A stretch of DNA of 30,251 nt from an uncultured Desulfovibrio sp. (GTDB lineage: Bacteria > Desulfobacterota > Desulfovibrionia > Desulfovibrionales > Desulfovibrionaceae): contig CAMWPE010000003.1 in the NCBI GenBank assembly GCA_947176055.1, positions 1-30,251 on the forward strand, written 5' to 3'. A program made the position numbers and the translations under genes. The notes below the pieces were generated by a model. That model was not told the DNA's origin. It was given only the letters and a program-made list of their open reading frames with translations, and made no database searches. Each line of letters starts with the position of its first letter. Position 1 is the first letter of the stretch. Below are positions 1 through 8,769 of this stretch, one piece after another.

Positions 1-1
1 A

Positions 2-124
2 TTTTATATAGTCCTGAAAATGTTAAGGGGCGACGAGGAAAGAGTCGGGGAAATTATGGATATCGCCAGGCGACTGAAACTGGGCGACCCCATTCCGCGG
101 AGTTCCGCTCCGGTTCCCGAATAA
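2..124 (+). CDS. C-terminal tail of an unidentified protein (partial)
   Basis: A reading frame open from the left edge runs to a TAA at 122-124 and encodes about 40 residues. The segment is charged and probably helical (RGDEERVGEIMDIARRLKLGD), followed by a short proline- and serine-containing end (PIPRSSAPVPE). I do not recognise the family. Its strand and the 67 nt gap to lepB would allow cotranscription. It could also be a chance open frame, since only the end is visible. Confidence 0.45.
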   Translation, partial: FYIVLKMLRGDEERVGEIMDIARRLKLGDPIPRSSAPVPE

Positions 125-191
125 AGACTTTACCGCGCGATCGTCGCGCGCCCCTTGAATCGTCCACAATTAACCTTAAAGTTTGACGGAA

Positions 192-800
192 ATGGCGGCA
201 AAGAAAAAAAACAAACCTCTCTGGCGCGAATACGGCGAGGCGCTTCTGGTCGCGCTGGCCATCGCCCTTTTTATCAGGACTTTCATAGTCCAGGCATTCA
301 AGATTCCGTCCGGGTCAATGCTCGAAACCCTGCAAATCGGCGATCATCTCCTGGCTACGAAATTTTCGTACGGACTGAAAATTCCTTTTACGGACAAATA
401 TCTTTATAAAGGCGACGATCCCGCGCGGGGCGACGTGATAATTTTTCCCTATCCCAACAATCCTGACGTTGATTATATAAAACGAGTAGTGGGGATTCCC
501 GGCGATGTCATAGAAGTCAGGAACAAACAATTCTACCGCAACGGGCAACCGGTGCGCGAATCCTACGCGATTCATTCCGATCCGGATGGAATCGAGCCTG
601 TTCGCGATAATTACGGTCCAATCACTGTTCCTCCGGGCAAATATTTCGTAATGGGCGACAATCGGGACAATTCCATGGATTCCCGGTTTTGGGGACTTGT
701 GGACAGGGACGCGATCAAGGCTAAAGCCTGGAGAATCTATTGGTCCTGGAGCGATCTCTCAAATATCCGTTGGGACAGGCTGGGAAAAAGGATTGAATAG
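192..800 (+). CDS. lepB: Signal peptidase I
   Basis: This membrane serine protease cleaves the signal peptides of exported preproteins at the outer face of the inner membrane. It has 202 residues from the ATG at 192. A TTG three codons upstream (183) is possible, but neither has a clear ribosome site. After a lysine-rich N-terminus, one membrane segment lies at about residues 17-36. The catalytic serine is Ser42 in PSGSM and the general-base lysine is Lys97 in YIKRVVG. The family box GDNRDNSMDSRFWG lies near the C-terminus. The length is typical of the compact, single-anchor bacterial type. The next gene starts 9 nt after the stop, so the two are probably cotranscribed. Confidence 0.95.
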   Translation: MAAKKKNKPLWREYGEALLVALAIALFIRTFIVQAFKIPSGSMLETLQIGDHLLATKFSYGLKIPFTDKYLYKGDDPARGDVIIFPYPNNPDVDYIKRVVGIPGDVIEVRNKQFYRNGQPVRESYAIHSDPDGIEPVRDNYGPITVPPGKYFVMGDNRDNSMDSRFWGLVDRDAIKAKAWRIYWSWSDLSNIRWDRLGKRIE

Positions 801-809
801 GGACGCTGG

Positions 810-2354
810 ATGAATATCCGCCTTTTGTCCGGCGGCGTGGCCGGCGTGGACGCTTTTACCGTCGATGTGGAAGTCGATTACGCGAAGCGGGGTTTGCCAG
901 GTTTTAATATGGTAGGCTTGCCGGAGGCGGAAGTTCGCGAATCCCGCGACCGCGTGCTGGCGGCGATTCGCGCGAGCGGTTTCCGTCTGCCTCCGGCGCG
1001 GGTCACTGTGAATCTCGCTCCAGCGGGGCGCAAAAAAACCGGCGCGGGTTACGATTTGCCCCTGGCTCTGGGGTAATTGGGCGCGGCGGGATTCATTGAG
1101 CCGGAAAAACTTTACGGGTATTATTTTTTAGCGGAATTGTCCCTGTCCGGCTTGATTCGTCCGGTTCCGGGCATTCTGCCTCTCGCGATTCTGGCCCGCG
1201 ACGAGGAAGCCAAAGGACTCGTCGTCTCGCGGGGGAACGCCCGCGAAGCCGCCATCGTTCGCGAATTGCCGGTTTACGCGCCGGATACTCTTCTTGAATG
1301 CGTCCAGTTTTTAAGAGGCGAGCTTTTAATCGAGCCGCAGCCCGAAACCAGCGTTGATCCGTCCCGGAGCTCCTCCCCCTCCATGGGAGCGGATTTCGCG
1401 GAAGTAAAGGGTCAACTGGCGGCGAAAAGGGCTATGGAAATCGCGGCGGCCGGCAATCACAACATTCTGCTGATCGGCCCGCCGGGAAGCGGCAAGACCA
1501 TGCTCGCGCAACGGTTGCCCGGCATTCTGCCCCCATTGTCTTTCGAGGAGTCCCTGGACGTAACGCGCGTCTATAGCGTGGCGGGCTTGTTGTCGCCGGA
1601 AGAGGGAGTGTTGCGGGAAAGACCTTTCAGGGCTCCGCATCACACCGTGTCGAATGTGGCGATGATCGGCGGCGGTCGCAACCCGAGGCCCGGCGAAGTC
1701 AGCCTCGCGCATCGCGGGGTGCTTTTCCTGGACGAATTGCCGGAATACGCGAAGGCTAGTCTCGAGGCTTTGCGTCAGCCGCTCGAGGACGGAGTGGTGA
1801 CAGTGTCCCGCGCGGCGGGGACAGTGGTCTATCCGGCCCGTTGCATGCTGGTCGCCGCGATGAATCCTTGCCCCTGCGGATATCTGGGAGACGCCGGGCA
1901 TGCCTGCTCATGCAGCGCGGAACAGGTCGCTCATTACCGCCATAAACTGTCCGGACCGTTATTGGATCGCATCGACTTGCACGTCGAGGCCCCCGCGGTG
2001 CCCTACTCGGAGTTGCGGGCGCCTACGCGACCGGAAGACAATCGCTGGAGCTCGGCCGCGATGTCGGAGCGAATAATCGCGGCCCGAGAAATTCAAAGAA
2101 AACGATACGCCGGCTCCCAGACGCGCTGCAACGCGGAGTTGTCCGGCTCGACGCTGGAAAAATATTGCGCCTTGACAGAATCCTGCCACGCGCTTATGCA
2201 ATCGGCTATGAGCCGTCTGGCTCTCTCCGCTCGCGCTTACTCCCGCATCCTGCGCGTCGCGCGCACAATCGCCGATCTCGCCGGCGAGGACGCCATTTCG
2301 GAAAGTTTTCTCGCGGAAGCTATCGGCTTGAGGGCGCTTGATCGCCCCGTATGA
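810..2354 (+). pseudogene. comM: ComM/YifB family AAA+ ATPase, interrupted by one in-frame stop
   Basis: The frame opens at ATG 810, meets TAA at 1074-1076 (codon 89), and continues in the same frame with TTG at 1077 to the stop at 2352-2354. Read through, it gives about 514 codons, the usual ComM size. The N-terminal domain (GLPGFNMVGLPEAEVRESRDRV) lies before the stop. After it come Walker A GPPGSGKT (about 223-230), Walker B GVLFLDE, a Cys motif CPCGYLGD and the C-terminal lid. In this family ComM is a hexameric helicase that drives branch migration during natural transformation. The stop sits in the conserved LALG-LGAAG stretch, where a leucine codon (TTA to TAA) is the simplest origin. 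No other lesion is visible. Alternatives are a sequencing error, readthrough, or reinitiation at 1077 giving a 425-residue ATPase without its N-domain. Confidence 0.85.
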
Positions 2355-2542
2355 CTCGTTCCGCGAATCCGCGGATCCGTCGTCGCTCCGCGAAAAACGT
2401 TTCGTCGCGAAGGACGCCGCGCGGTCGCTCCCGACGCCGGTTTAGCGGGAAGAATTTAATCCGTCGATCTGGACAGCGGGGCGGCGCGATTTCTTATCCG
2501 TCGGATCAGGTTTAAGTCAGCCAGGAGTCATTGAGGACAACG

Positions 2543-3184
2543 ATGCCCGCAAGCATGAAAAGCGACCATATACCCAGGGCGACTATCCAGAGACTGGCCA
2601 TTTATGTCCAGGTTCTGGAGGCCCTGGCGAGAGACGGCGTAAAAGTCGTCTCTTCTAATCCGCTGGCCGAAGCCTGCGGAGTCAACGGCTCCCAGGTGCG
2701 CAAGGATCTGGCTTATTTCGGAGAATTCGGAACTCGGGGAGTCGGCTATAACGTGGAGGCTCTTATCCGCGCCATCACCCGTTCCCTCGGCGTCGATCGC
2801 GAATGGAAAATGGCCCTTGTCGGCGTGGGCAATCTTGGCAGGGCGATCCTCAATCACGGCGAGTTCAGGGCCAGGGGCTTCAATATTATCGGGCTCTTCG
2901 ACTGCGATCCATTCAAAATAGGCGAAAACATGCACGGGCTGGAAGTAAAATGCACCGAAGATTTAAAAGATTTCGCCGCCGAAAATCAGGTTGAAATCGG
3001 CGTTATCGCGACGCCTCCCGAACGCGCGCAAAGAGCCGCCGGCCATATAGTCGACGCCGGAATAAAATCCATCCTGAATTTCGCTCCCGCCCGCGTCAGG
3101 ACGCCCGAGCGCGTGCATGTCGAGTACGTGGATTTTTTTCGCCATCTTTATTCCCTGGCCTTTGAAAATATCAGGACTGATTAA
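2543..3184 (+). CDS. rex: Redox-sensing transcriptional repressor Rex
   Basis: Rex senses the NADH/NAD+ ratio and represses fermentative, hydrogen and respiratory genes when NADH is low. The 213-residue protein begins with the winged-helix DNA-binding domain (IPRATIQRLAIYVQVLEAL, then VNGSQVRKDLAYFGEFGTRGVGY). It continues with a Rossmann fold, glycine motif GVGNLG near residues 94-99, and ends with the swapped helix YSLAFENIRTD. I chose ATG 2543 because GAGG at 2533-2536 is well placed; TTG 2531 and ATG 2555 are alternatives. It is separated from the broken comM by about 190 nt with no clear signal. No convincing Rex operator was found elsewhere in the window. Confidence 0.95.
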   Translation: MPASMKSDHIPRATIQRLAIYVQVLEALARDGVKVVSSNPLAEACGVNGSQVRKDLAYFGEFGTRGVGYNVEALIRAITRSLGVDREWKMALVGVGNLGRAILNHGEFRARGFNIIGLFDCDPFKIGENMHGLEVKCTEDLKDFAAENQVEIGVIATPPERAQRAAGHIVDAGIKSILNFAPARVRTPERVHVEYVDFFRHLYSLAFENIRTD

Positions 3185-3986
3185 GAGACTCCGGCAAGCC
3201 GGCGAAAATTTTCTGGCGGCCCTGTCTTTTCTAACCGTCCTTGTTCCTCCCCGGACAGGCGCGGCTAACAATTTCTCCTCCCTGCTAAATTGGTTCGGTC
3301 CGGCCGGACTCCTTGCCGGAATTATTTGCGCCGCCTGTTCCTGGTCAATATGTCTGTCGCTTTTCTCTCTGGCCCGCGCGCCGGAGGTTGTCGCCTCTCT
3401 TTGCGGCGGAGCGGCCTGGATTTTTTGCGAGATTTTTTTGAGCCGCGGATTGCATTGGGACGGAGTGGCCGATTTGGTCGACGGACTGGGTTCCGGCGCT
3501 TCCGGCGAAGAATTTTGGCGAATAATGAAGGACAGTCGTCTGGGAACATTCGGCGCGCTGGCGACGACGCTTCTTGTTCTGGGCGATTCGCTCTTCGCGA
3601 GCGTTTGCTTTTCTCGCGCTCTTGCTAATCCCGGCGATTTTATAGAGAAGCTCGCTCCTCTCGCGCTGTCGTCGGCCTGGGGACGGCTGGCTCCTATCTG
3701 GCTGGGCGCCGGACGGGTGGCCTGGCGCGGTAGCGCGCTTGGCAAGCTTGTCTGCGAAAATCCGGCTTCGGGAAAACCGGCGCTTCTTTTCGCCGTCTGT
3801 ATTCTCGCGCTCGCTTATTGCGCCGGAACTCGCGCGGCTTCTCTCGTCGCGCTTGTTTGCGTCCAATGGCTTCTGATCCGGGGCCTTGGCGCGTTCGGCG
3901 CCTCGCGGGGAGGATTGTCCGGAGATTTTTTCGGCGCCGCGATCGAATTTTCCATGACCCTCTTTTTATTTTTCTCCCTGTTTTAA
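3117..3986 (+). CDS. cobS: Adenosylcobinamide-GDP ribazoletransferase (cobalamin synthase)
   Basis: CobS joins adenosylcobinamide-GDP to alpha-ribazole (or its phosphate) in the last steps of B12 assembly, in the inner membrane. The protein is mostly hydrophobic. It carries the family signature at about residues 113-146: HWDGVADLVDGLGSG, then RIMKDSRLGTFGALA, whose acidic residues bind Mg2+. From ATG 3117 it has 289 residues and overlaps rex by 68 nt. Homology only becomes recognisable near residue 20, so initiation at CTG 3177, close to the rex stop, is a real alternative giving about 269 residues. Its partner cobT lies 16 kb away, so the B12 genes are scattered; cobU and cobC are not in the window. 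Confidence 0.9.
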   Translation: MSSTWIFFAIFIPWPLKISGLIKRLRQAGENFLAALSFLTVLVPPRTGAANNFSSLLNWFGPAGLLAGIICAACSWSICLSLFSLARAPEVVASLCGGAAWIFCEIFLSRGLHWDGVADLVDGLGSGASGEEFWRIMKDSRLGTFGALATTLLVLGDSLFASVCFSRALANPGDFIEKLAPLALSSAWGRLAPIWLGAGRVAWRGSALGKLVCENPASGKPALLFAVCILALAYCAGTRAASLVALVCVQWLLIRGLGAFGASRGGLSGDFFGAAIEFSMTLFLFFSLF

Positions 3987-4047
3987 AACGCCGTTTCGGG
4001 GCGACGTATTTTTCCGTCGCGAGCGGGCGGCTCGCGGCTTCGGCTCC

Positions 4048-4076
4048 CTGAAAATAACTTGAACCCGCCTTATAAT
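4048..4076 (+). promoter_or_regulatory. Candidate sigma-70 promoter for the pyrH operon
   Basis: CTGAAA (4048-4053) is followed, after 17 nt, by a perfect TATAAT (4071-4076). A second reading is TTGAAC (4059-4064), 16 nt, TATGCT (4081-4086). Transcription would begin about 170 nt before pyrH, leaving a GC-rich leader. The rest of the 271-nt gap from 3987 holds an inverted repeat at 4018-4036 without a T-run, so no terminator for cobS is evident. Confidence 0.55.
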
Positions 4077-4257
4077 TTGTTATGCTGTTCGCGAGAGTTT
4101 TTCTAGACGTTTAAGGTTGGCGGCGCCCGGCGCGTCGACCGTCGCGGTTTGGCGAGGAGCGCGAAAAATCGCGTCGCGGCCGGAGTCCTGATAGCGCGGT
4201 CGCCGCGGGCGAGGAGACCGATAGAGCGCCGGGATAATTTAACCCGCCGGAAAAAAT

Positions 4258-4965
4258 ATGACACTTAAATATAAGCGCGTCTTGTTGAAATTGAGCGGCG
4301 AGGCTCTGGCCGGAGGGCATCAGACAGGTATTGATCCCGACACTGTAGCCGCCGTTTGCGCCGAAATCGGCGCCGTTTTGAGCATGGGCGTTAAAATGGC
4401 GTTGGTTATCGGCGGCGGCAATGTCTTCCGGGGGCTTTCCGGCTCCGCGAAAGGCATGGACAGAGCGTCGGCGGATTATATGGGGATGCTCGCCACGGTG
4501 CTGAACGCGCTGGCCGTGCAGGATCGTTTGGAAAAACAGGGTTATCCGACGCGCGTGATGTCGGCTATCAATATGAAGGAGATTTGCGAGCCTTTCATCA
4601 GGCGCCGCGCCATGAGGCATCTGGAAAAAGGGCGCGTGGTAATTTGCGCCGGCGGCACGGGCAATCCGTATTTCACTACGGACACGGCGGCGGCGTTGCG
4701 GGGCGCGGAGTTGAAATGCGACGCCATCATCAAAGCCACAAAAGTCGATGGCATTTACGATAAGGATCCGCAAAAGAACAAGGACGCGGTAAAGTTCGAT
4801 AATATCAGCTATGACGAAGCCCTCGCCAAACGTCTGGGAGTAATGGACGCCACAGCCTTCGCCCTGGTGCGCGATAATCATATTCCGCTGATCGTCTGCA
4901 GGATGTTCGGCGGAGACATCGCTAAAGTCGTCCTGGGCGAAGCCGCGGGGACCACCGTAGGCTAA
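4258..4965 (+). CDS. pyrH: UMP kinase
   Basis: PyrH phosphorylates UMP to UDP with ATP. It is the bacterial hexameric, amino-acid-kinase-fold enzyme. The 235 residues show the N-terminal KLSGEAL loop, the glycine-rich VIGGGNVFRG, DYMGMLATVLNALAVQ, GTGNPYFTTDTAAALR (UMP site) and KATKVDGIYDKDP. The length is normal. ATG 4258 follows an A-rich stretch with only GGAAA as ribosome site. pyrH and frr are adjacent in most bacteria, with rpsB and tsf often upstream; here the upstream pair is missing and pyrH has its own promoter and leader. Confidence 0.97.
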   Translation: MTLKYKRVLLKLSGEALAGGHQTGIDPDTVAAVCAEIGAVLSMGVKMALVIGGGNVFRGLSGSAKGMDRASADYMGMLATVLNALAVQDRLEKQGYPTRVMSAINMKEICEPFIRRRAMRHLEKGRVVICAGGTGNPYFTTDTAAALRGAELKCDAIIKATKVDGIYDKDPQKNKDAVKFDNISYDEALAKRLGVMDATAFALVRDNHIPLIVCRMFGGDIAKVVLGEAAGTTVG

Positions 4966-4999
4966 TCCGTCGCGACGCTTTTTTACAAGGATAGGTAAA

Positions 5000-5560
5000 A
5001 TGGACACGGACACGATTTTGCTGGAAGCGGAAGAAAGAATGGAAAAAGCCGTCGCATCCCTTGAGCGGGATTTTGGCAAGTTGCGCACGGGCAGGGCCTC
5101 GACCGCGCTGGTGGACGACATAAAGGCCGATTACTACGGGACGCCCACGCCCATTTCGCAGATGGCCTCGGTATCGACTCCCGACAGCCGCACGATCGCC
5201 ATTCAGCCCTGGGACAAAGGCGGAATGAGCGCGGTTGAAAAGGCCATTTTAAAATCCGATCTGGGTCTTACCCCTATAAACGACGGAAAAATAATCCGCG
5301 TCGCCATCCCTCCGCTTACGGAGGAACGCAGAAAAGATCTTGTCAAAGTTGCCCGCAAATACGGCGAAGAAGCCAGGGTTGCAGTGCGCAATATCCGCCG
5401 CGACGCCAACGACAGCCTGAAAAAGGCCGAAAAGGACAAGGAAATTACCGAAGATCAGCTGAAAAAAGCCTCGGAAAGCGTGCAGAAACTTACGGACAAA
5501 TACGTCGCGGGAATCGACGCGAAATGCGCGTCCAAAGAAAAGGAAATTATGGAGATTTAA
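5000..5560 (+). CDS. frr: Ribosome recycling factor
   Basis: With EF-G, this factor splits post-termination ribosomes. The 186-residue protein is of standard length and has the family's coiled three-helix domain: FGKLRTGRAST near the N-terminus, YYGTPTPISQMASVSTPDSRTIAIQPWD in the small domain, IRVAIPPLTEERRKDLVK, and a lysine-rich C-terminal helix ending KEKEIMEI. AAGGATAGG at 4988-4996 is a good ribosome site. It lies 34 nt after pyrH in the same operon. Confidence 0.97.
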   Translation: MDTDTILLEAEERMEKAVASLERDFGKLRTGRASTALVDDIKADYYGTPTPISQMASVSTPDSRTIAIQPWDKGGMSAVEKAILKSDLGLTPINDGKIIRVAIPPLTEERRKDLVKVARKYGEEARVAVRNIRRDANDSLKKAEKDKEITEDQLKKASESVQKLTDKYVAGIDAKCASKEKEIMEI

Positions 5561-5588
5561 TTTCCTTTTCCGACCGGATAAAGATTCA

Positions 5589-6329
5589 GTGGATCAGAGT
5601 CTTACTGGCAAATTGCCGGGACATATAGCCATTATCATGGATGGCAACGGTCGCTGGGCAAAAAACCGGGGATTGCCAAGAACCGCGGGCCACCGCGCGG
5701 GAGCGAACGCCGCCCGGGCGATAATTTCCGAATGCCGGCGGCTGGGGATCGGCGTACTTACCCTTTACGCCTTTTCCAGCGAAAACTGGAACAGGCCTAA
5801 AATGGAGATCGCGGCCCTTTTCAGACTTCTCCTGGATTTCGCCGCGCGGGAAACCCCGGGCATGCTGGAGAAAGGGATCCGGCTCAATGTGATCGGCGAT
5901 CTCGACGGTCTGCCCCTCCCGCAACGGGCGGCTTTAAAAAAGAGCATGGAGACAACGTCCCGTTGCGACTCGATGCTCCTTAACCTTGCGCTGAATTACG
6001 GCGCGCGGGCGGAAATTATCCAGGCTGTAAAAAAGCTCATGGCCTCCGGTTCCCGTCCGGAAGACGTGACCGAAACTTCTTTAGGCGCTTGTCTTTACAC
6101 CGGCGGCATGCCCGATCCTGATCTGCTCATTCGCGCGAGCGGGGAACAAAGATTAAGCAACTTCATGCTCTATCAATGCGCGTATAGCGAGTTATATTTT
6201 ACGCCGACCTTATGGCCGGATTTCGACGCCGCCGAACTCGCGAAGGCGCTGGAAGCTTACGCCTCGAGGGAACGCCGTTTTGGCAAGACGGGCGAACAAC
6301 TTGCACAGGGAGAAGGCCATGGCCGTTGA
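5589..6329 (+). CDS. uppS: Undecaprenyl diphosphate synthase (cis-prenyltransferase)
   Basis: UppS extends farnesyl diphosphate with isopentenyl units to C55-PP, the lipid carrier for peptidoglycan and other envelope glycans. The 246 residues carry HIAIIMDGNGRWAKNRG with the Mg2+-binding Asp18, then GHRAG, TLYAFSSENWNRP and the C-terminal DLLIRASGEQRLSNFMLYQ. RASG replaces the commoner RTSG. Translation starts at GTG 5589 with a weak ribosome site 28 nt after frr. The 3' end overlaps cdsA by 11 nt, indicating coupled translation. Confidence 0.97.
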   Translation: MDQSLTGKLPGHIAIIMDGNGRWAKNRGLPRTAGHRAGANAARAIISECRRLGIGVLTLYAFSSENWNRPKMEIAALFRLLLDFAARETPGMLEKGIRLNVIGDLDGLPLPQRAALKKSMETTSRCDSMLLNLALNYGARAEIIQAVKKLMASGSRPEDVTETSLGACLYTGGMPDPDLLIRASGEQRLSNFMLYQCAYSELYFTPTLWPDFDAAELAKALEAYASRERRFGKTGEQLAQGEGHGR

Positions 6330-7128
6330 TCGCGCGACGGATATTCGCAGGATTATTACCGGAGCCTTGCTGGTCGCTATTCTCGCGGTCGCCCTGTGGG
6401 CGCGCGGCTATTTGCTTTTTATTCTCATTCTCGTGGTCGCCGCGCTTGGGCTTTGGGAATTTTATTCGCTTTTCTGGGGCCGTAATGGGCGCGTGCCCAG
6501 CCGCGTGTGCGCCATAGTCCTGGGCTGGCTCATGCTCTGGCTGACCTGGCGCAATCGTCCGCAGGACGCTCTTGTGTGCCTTGGCGCCGGGTTTGTGCTC
6601 GCGGCCTTGAGTTTTCTTTTTCGCTGGGACGTGGTGGAGGAGGACAACGCCTTTTCCGCGAGCGGCGTTTTTATGGTTGGCCTCGCGTATATTCCGCTCC
6701 TCCTTTTGCCCGCCACCTATCTCTCCACCCTGAAACTGGTCTTTGTAATCGCGGCTGTGGCCATATCGGACACTTGCGCCTACTTCGTAGGCACCCGTTT
6801 TGGCCATCACAAACTCTGGCCCCGGGTATCGCCCAATAAAAGTTCGGAAGGCGCCATTGGCTCGCTGGTCGGTTGCGTGATTTTTTGCGCGGTTTACGGC
6901 GAGATTTACGGCGCGGCCAGCTGGTGGGCTTTCGCTCTCCTGGGAGTGGCGGTGAACGCCTTCGCCCAACTCGGCGATCTCTTTGAGTCGGCGCTGAAGC
7001 GCTCGGTTCATGTCAAGGACAGCGGCTCGCTTCTGCCCGGGCATGGAGGCGTTCTGGATCGCGCGGACAGCTTTTTGTTCGCCATGCCCATGGTAGCCGT
7101 GGTCGATCAATGGTATTCGTTTTTCTGA
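6319..7128 (+). CDS. cdsA: Phosphatidate cytidylyltransferase (CDP-diglyceride synthase)
   Basis: CdsA makes CDP-diacylglycerol from phosphatidic acid and CTP, the entry to all phospholipids, in the inner membrane. The 269 residues contain several membrane helices, starting IITGALLVAILAVALWARGYL. The family signature follows: SDTCAYFVGTRFGHH, PRVSPNKSSEGAIGS, and the C-terminal SALKRSVHVKDSGSLLPGHGGVLDRADS, which contains the metal-binding aspartates. I chose ATG 6319 because GGGAGAAGG (6308-6316) sits just before it. An upstream TTG at 6280 in the same frame lacks such a site and would add 13 polar residues. Confidence 0.96.
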   Translation: MAVDRATDIRRIITGALLVAILAVALWARGYLLFILILVVAALGLWEFYSLFWGRNGRVPSRVCAIVLGWLMLWLTWRNRPQDALVCLGAGFVLAALSFLFRWDVVEEDNAFSASGVFMVGLAYIPLLLLPATYLSTLKLVFVIAAVAISDTCAYFVGTRFGHHKLWPRVSPNKSSEGAIGSLVGCVIFCAVYGEIYGAASWWAFALLGVAVNAFAQLGDLFESALKRSVHVKDSGSLLPGHGGVLDRADSFLFAMPMVAVVDQWYSFF

Positions 7129-7145
7129 ACGGGAAAATATAGAGA

Positions 7146-8465
7146 ATGGACGCGAATGCGACCGTCGGCGCCGCGGGGCTTTGGCCTGGCCTGGGCGGCC
7201 CCGCCATTGATTATATAACCCCTCCGCCGTCCCCGGAGTATTGTCGCCGGCGTCCGCGGCGACTGGCTATTCTGGGCAGCACCGGCTCCGTCGGTCAAGC
7301 GGCGTTCGGAATAGGCGCGAACGATCCCGGATTCTTCCGGATCGAAGCTCTGGCGGGCGGCCGGAATGCGAAGCTTCTGGCGGAGCAAGCGTCGCGTTGT
7401 CGCCCGAGTTATTTAGCGATGCGGGACGAAGAAAGCGTCCGGGAATTGCGGGATTTGTTGCCGATCGGATATAGTCCGCGCTTGCTCTGGGGAGCGGAAG
7501 GGTACGCCGTCGTCGCGTCCCTGGAGAGCGTCGACTGCGTCCTCGCCGCACAATCGGGCGCGGCCGGACTGCGCGCCGCTCTGGCCGCGGTCAAGGCCGG
7601 CAAAGTCGTCGCTCTCGCCAACAAGGAGTCCCTGGTGGTCGGCGGAGCCCTGATACGGGACGCCGCCAGGAAAAACGGCGCCGCCATCCTGCCCGTGGAC
7701 TCGGAGCATTTCGCGCTTTTCCAATGCGCGGCCGGCAGGGGACAGACCGTGTCCAAACTCATTCTGACCGCGTCGGGAGGCCCCTTCAGGGGATTGTCAC
7801 GGGAAGAAATCTCGCGCAAAAGCGTCCGCGAAGCCCTGCGCCATCCCAAGTGGAAAATGGGAGCGAAAATCACCATCGATTCCGCGACGCTGATGAACAA
7901 GGGACTGGAATTTATCGAAGCTACGAGTCTGTTCGGCGTCGGGAACGATCAGGTGGACATACTTGTGCATCCGCAATCGATAATTCATTCGCTTGTTCAA
8001 TTCCGTGATAACTCCTTACTGGCGCAACTCGCCTGGCCGGATATGCGTCTGCCAATAGCCGCCTGTCTGCGCTGGCCTGAAATGCCGACCGCCTCCGTCC
8101 AGGCAGCGGATCTCGCAAAGATCGGCTCGCTCTCCTTTGAAAAGCCCGATATGGAAGCTTTTCCCTGCCTCCGTCTGGCGCGCGAGGCCGCCGATTACGT
8201 CGGGAGAATCGGCTCCGGCGAAAGCGTCGTCAATCCGGCGCTCGTCATTTTGAACGCGGCGAACGAGGAGGCCGTCGAACTCTTCGTCCATGAAAAATGC
8301 GGGTTCGGCGACATAGCCGGACTGATCGGCCGCGCGCTGGATCGCGGCCTTGAGCGCGCCCGGTCCGTAAGCGGGGAAACTCGCGAAGACGCGGCGGAGA
8401 TCGCGTTGAGATTGCACGAAGAGACCCGGCTTTATGTAAAAAATTTGGCCGGGAAGCGAGTATAA
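7146..8465 (+). CDS. dxr: 1-deoxy-D-xylulose 5-phosphate reductoisomerase
   Basis: Dxr converts DXP to 2-C-methyl-D-erythritol 4-phosphate with NADPH, the committed step of the MEP isoprenoid pathway that feeds uppS. Motifs are GSTGSVG (residues 44-50, NADPH), ANKESLV, metal-binding PVDSEH (Asp185, Glu187), ASGGPF, HPKWKMG, SATLMNKGLE and LVHPQSIIHSLV. Two features are unusual. The 439-residue protein has an N-terminal extension of about 36 residues rich in Gly and Pro before the usual start. The residue after EH, usually Asn or Ser, is Phe189. No nearer in-frame start codon with a ribosome site was seen. It closes the pyrH operon, and rseP, its usual follower, is absent. Confidence 0.95.
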   Translation: MDANATVGAAGLWPGLGGPAIDYITPPPSPEYCRRRPRRLAILGSTGSVGQAAFGIGANDPGFFRIEALAGGRNAKLLAEQASRCRPSYLAMRDEESVRELRDLLPIGYSPRLLWGAEGYAVVASLESVDCVLAAQSGAAGLRAALAAVKAGKVVALANKESLVVGGALIRDAARKNGAAILPVDSEHFALFQCAAGRGQTVSKLILTASGGPFRGLSREEISRKSVREALRHPKWKMGAKITIDSATLMNKGLEFIEATSLFGVGNDQVDILVHPQSIIHSLVQFRDNSLLAQLAWPDMRLPIAACLRWPEMPTASVQAADLAKIGSLSFEKPDMEAFPCLRLAREAADYVGRIGSGESVVNPALVILNAANEEAVELFVHEKCGFGDIAGLIGRALDRGLERARSVSGETREDAAEIALRLHEETRLYVKNLAGKRV

Positions 8466-8550
8466 GCGTCGCGGCGTCAAACGACGGGCAAAGATTTTGA
8501 ACTTTAATGACGGCTACTTGACTTTGCGCTCGTTTTTATGAAAATTTTTT

Positions 8551-8583
8551 TTGGCCGCGAATAGCTCTTTTGCTCAATATAAT
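8551..8583 (+). promoter_or_regulatory. Candidate promoter of the mre-rod operon
   Basis: A perfect TATAAT lies at 8578-8583 in the 304-nt gap between dxr and mreB. The best -35 match, TTGGCC (8551-8556), is 21 nt upstream, which is long. TTGACT at 8518-8523 is a good -35 but lacks a good -10 at normal spacing. A leader of about 180 nt would precede mreB. Besides a run of T at 8545-8552, nothing else was recognised in this gap: no terminator and no small gene. Confidence 0.4.
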
Positions 8584-8769
8584 ACCCGAAAAAATGACGA
8601 CGCGGAGCGGTTCTCCGGGTGGGAGCGTTTTCCCGCGGGTTCAGTTATCGCCGCTGTTTAAACGCGGCGTCCGGAGCGCTTCGTTCGCGTCCGTTTCATG
8701 TCGCGGGTTCCGGTCGACGGGCCGGACTGTTTTTAATAGAAAATAATAGCGCCAGGAGAGGCGAAAATA

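Noticed and set aside
3987..4047. Terminator after cobS at the 4018-4036 inverted repeat
   Set aside because: The stem is good but there is no T-run on either strand.
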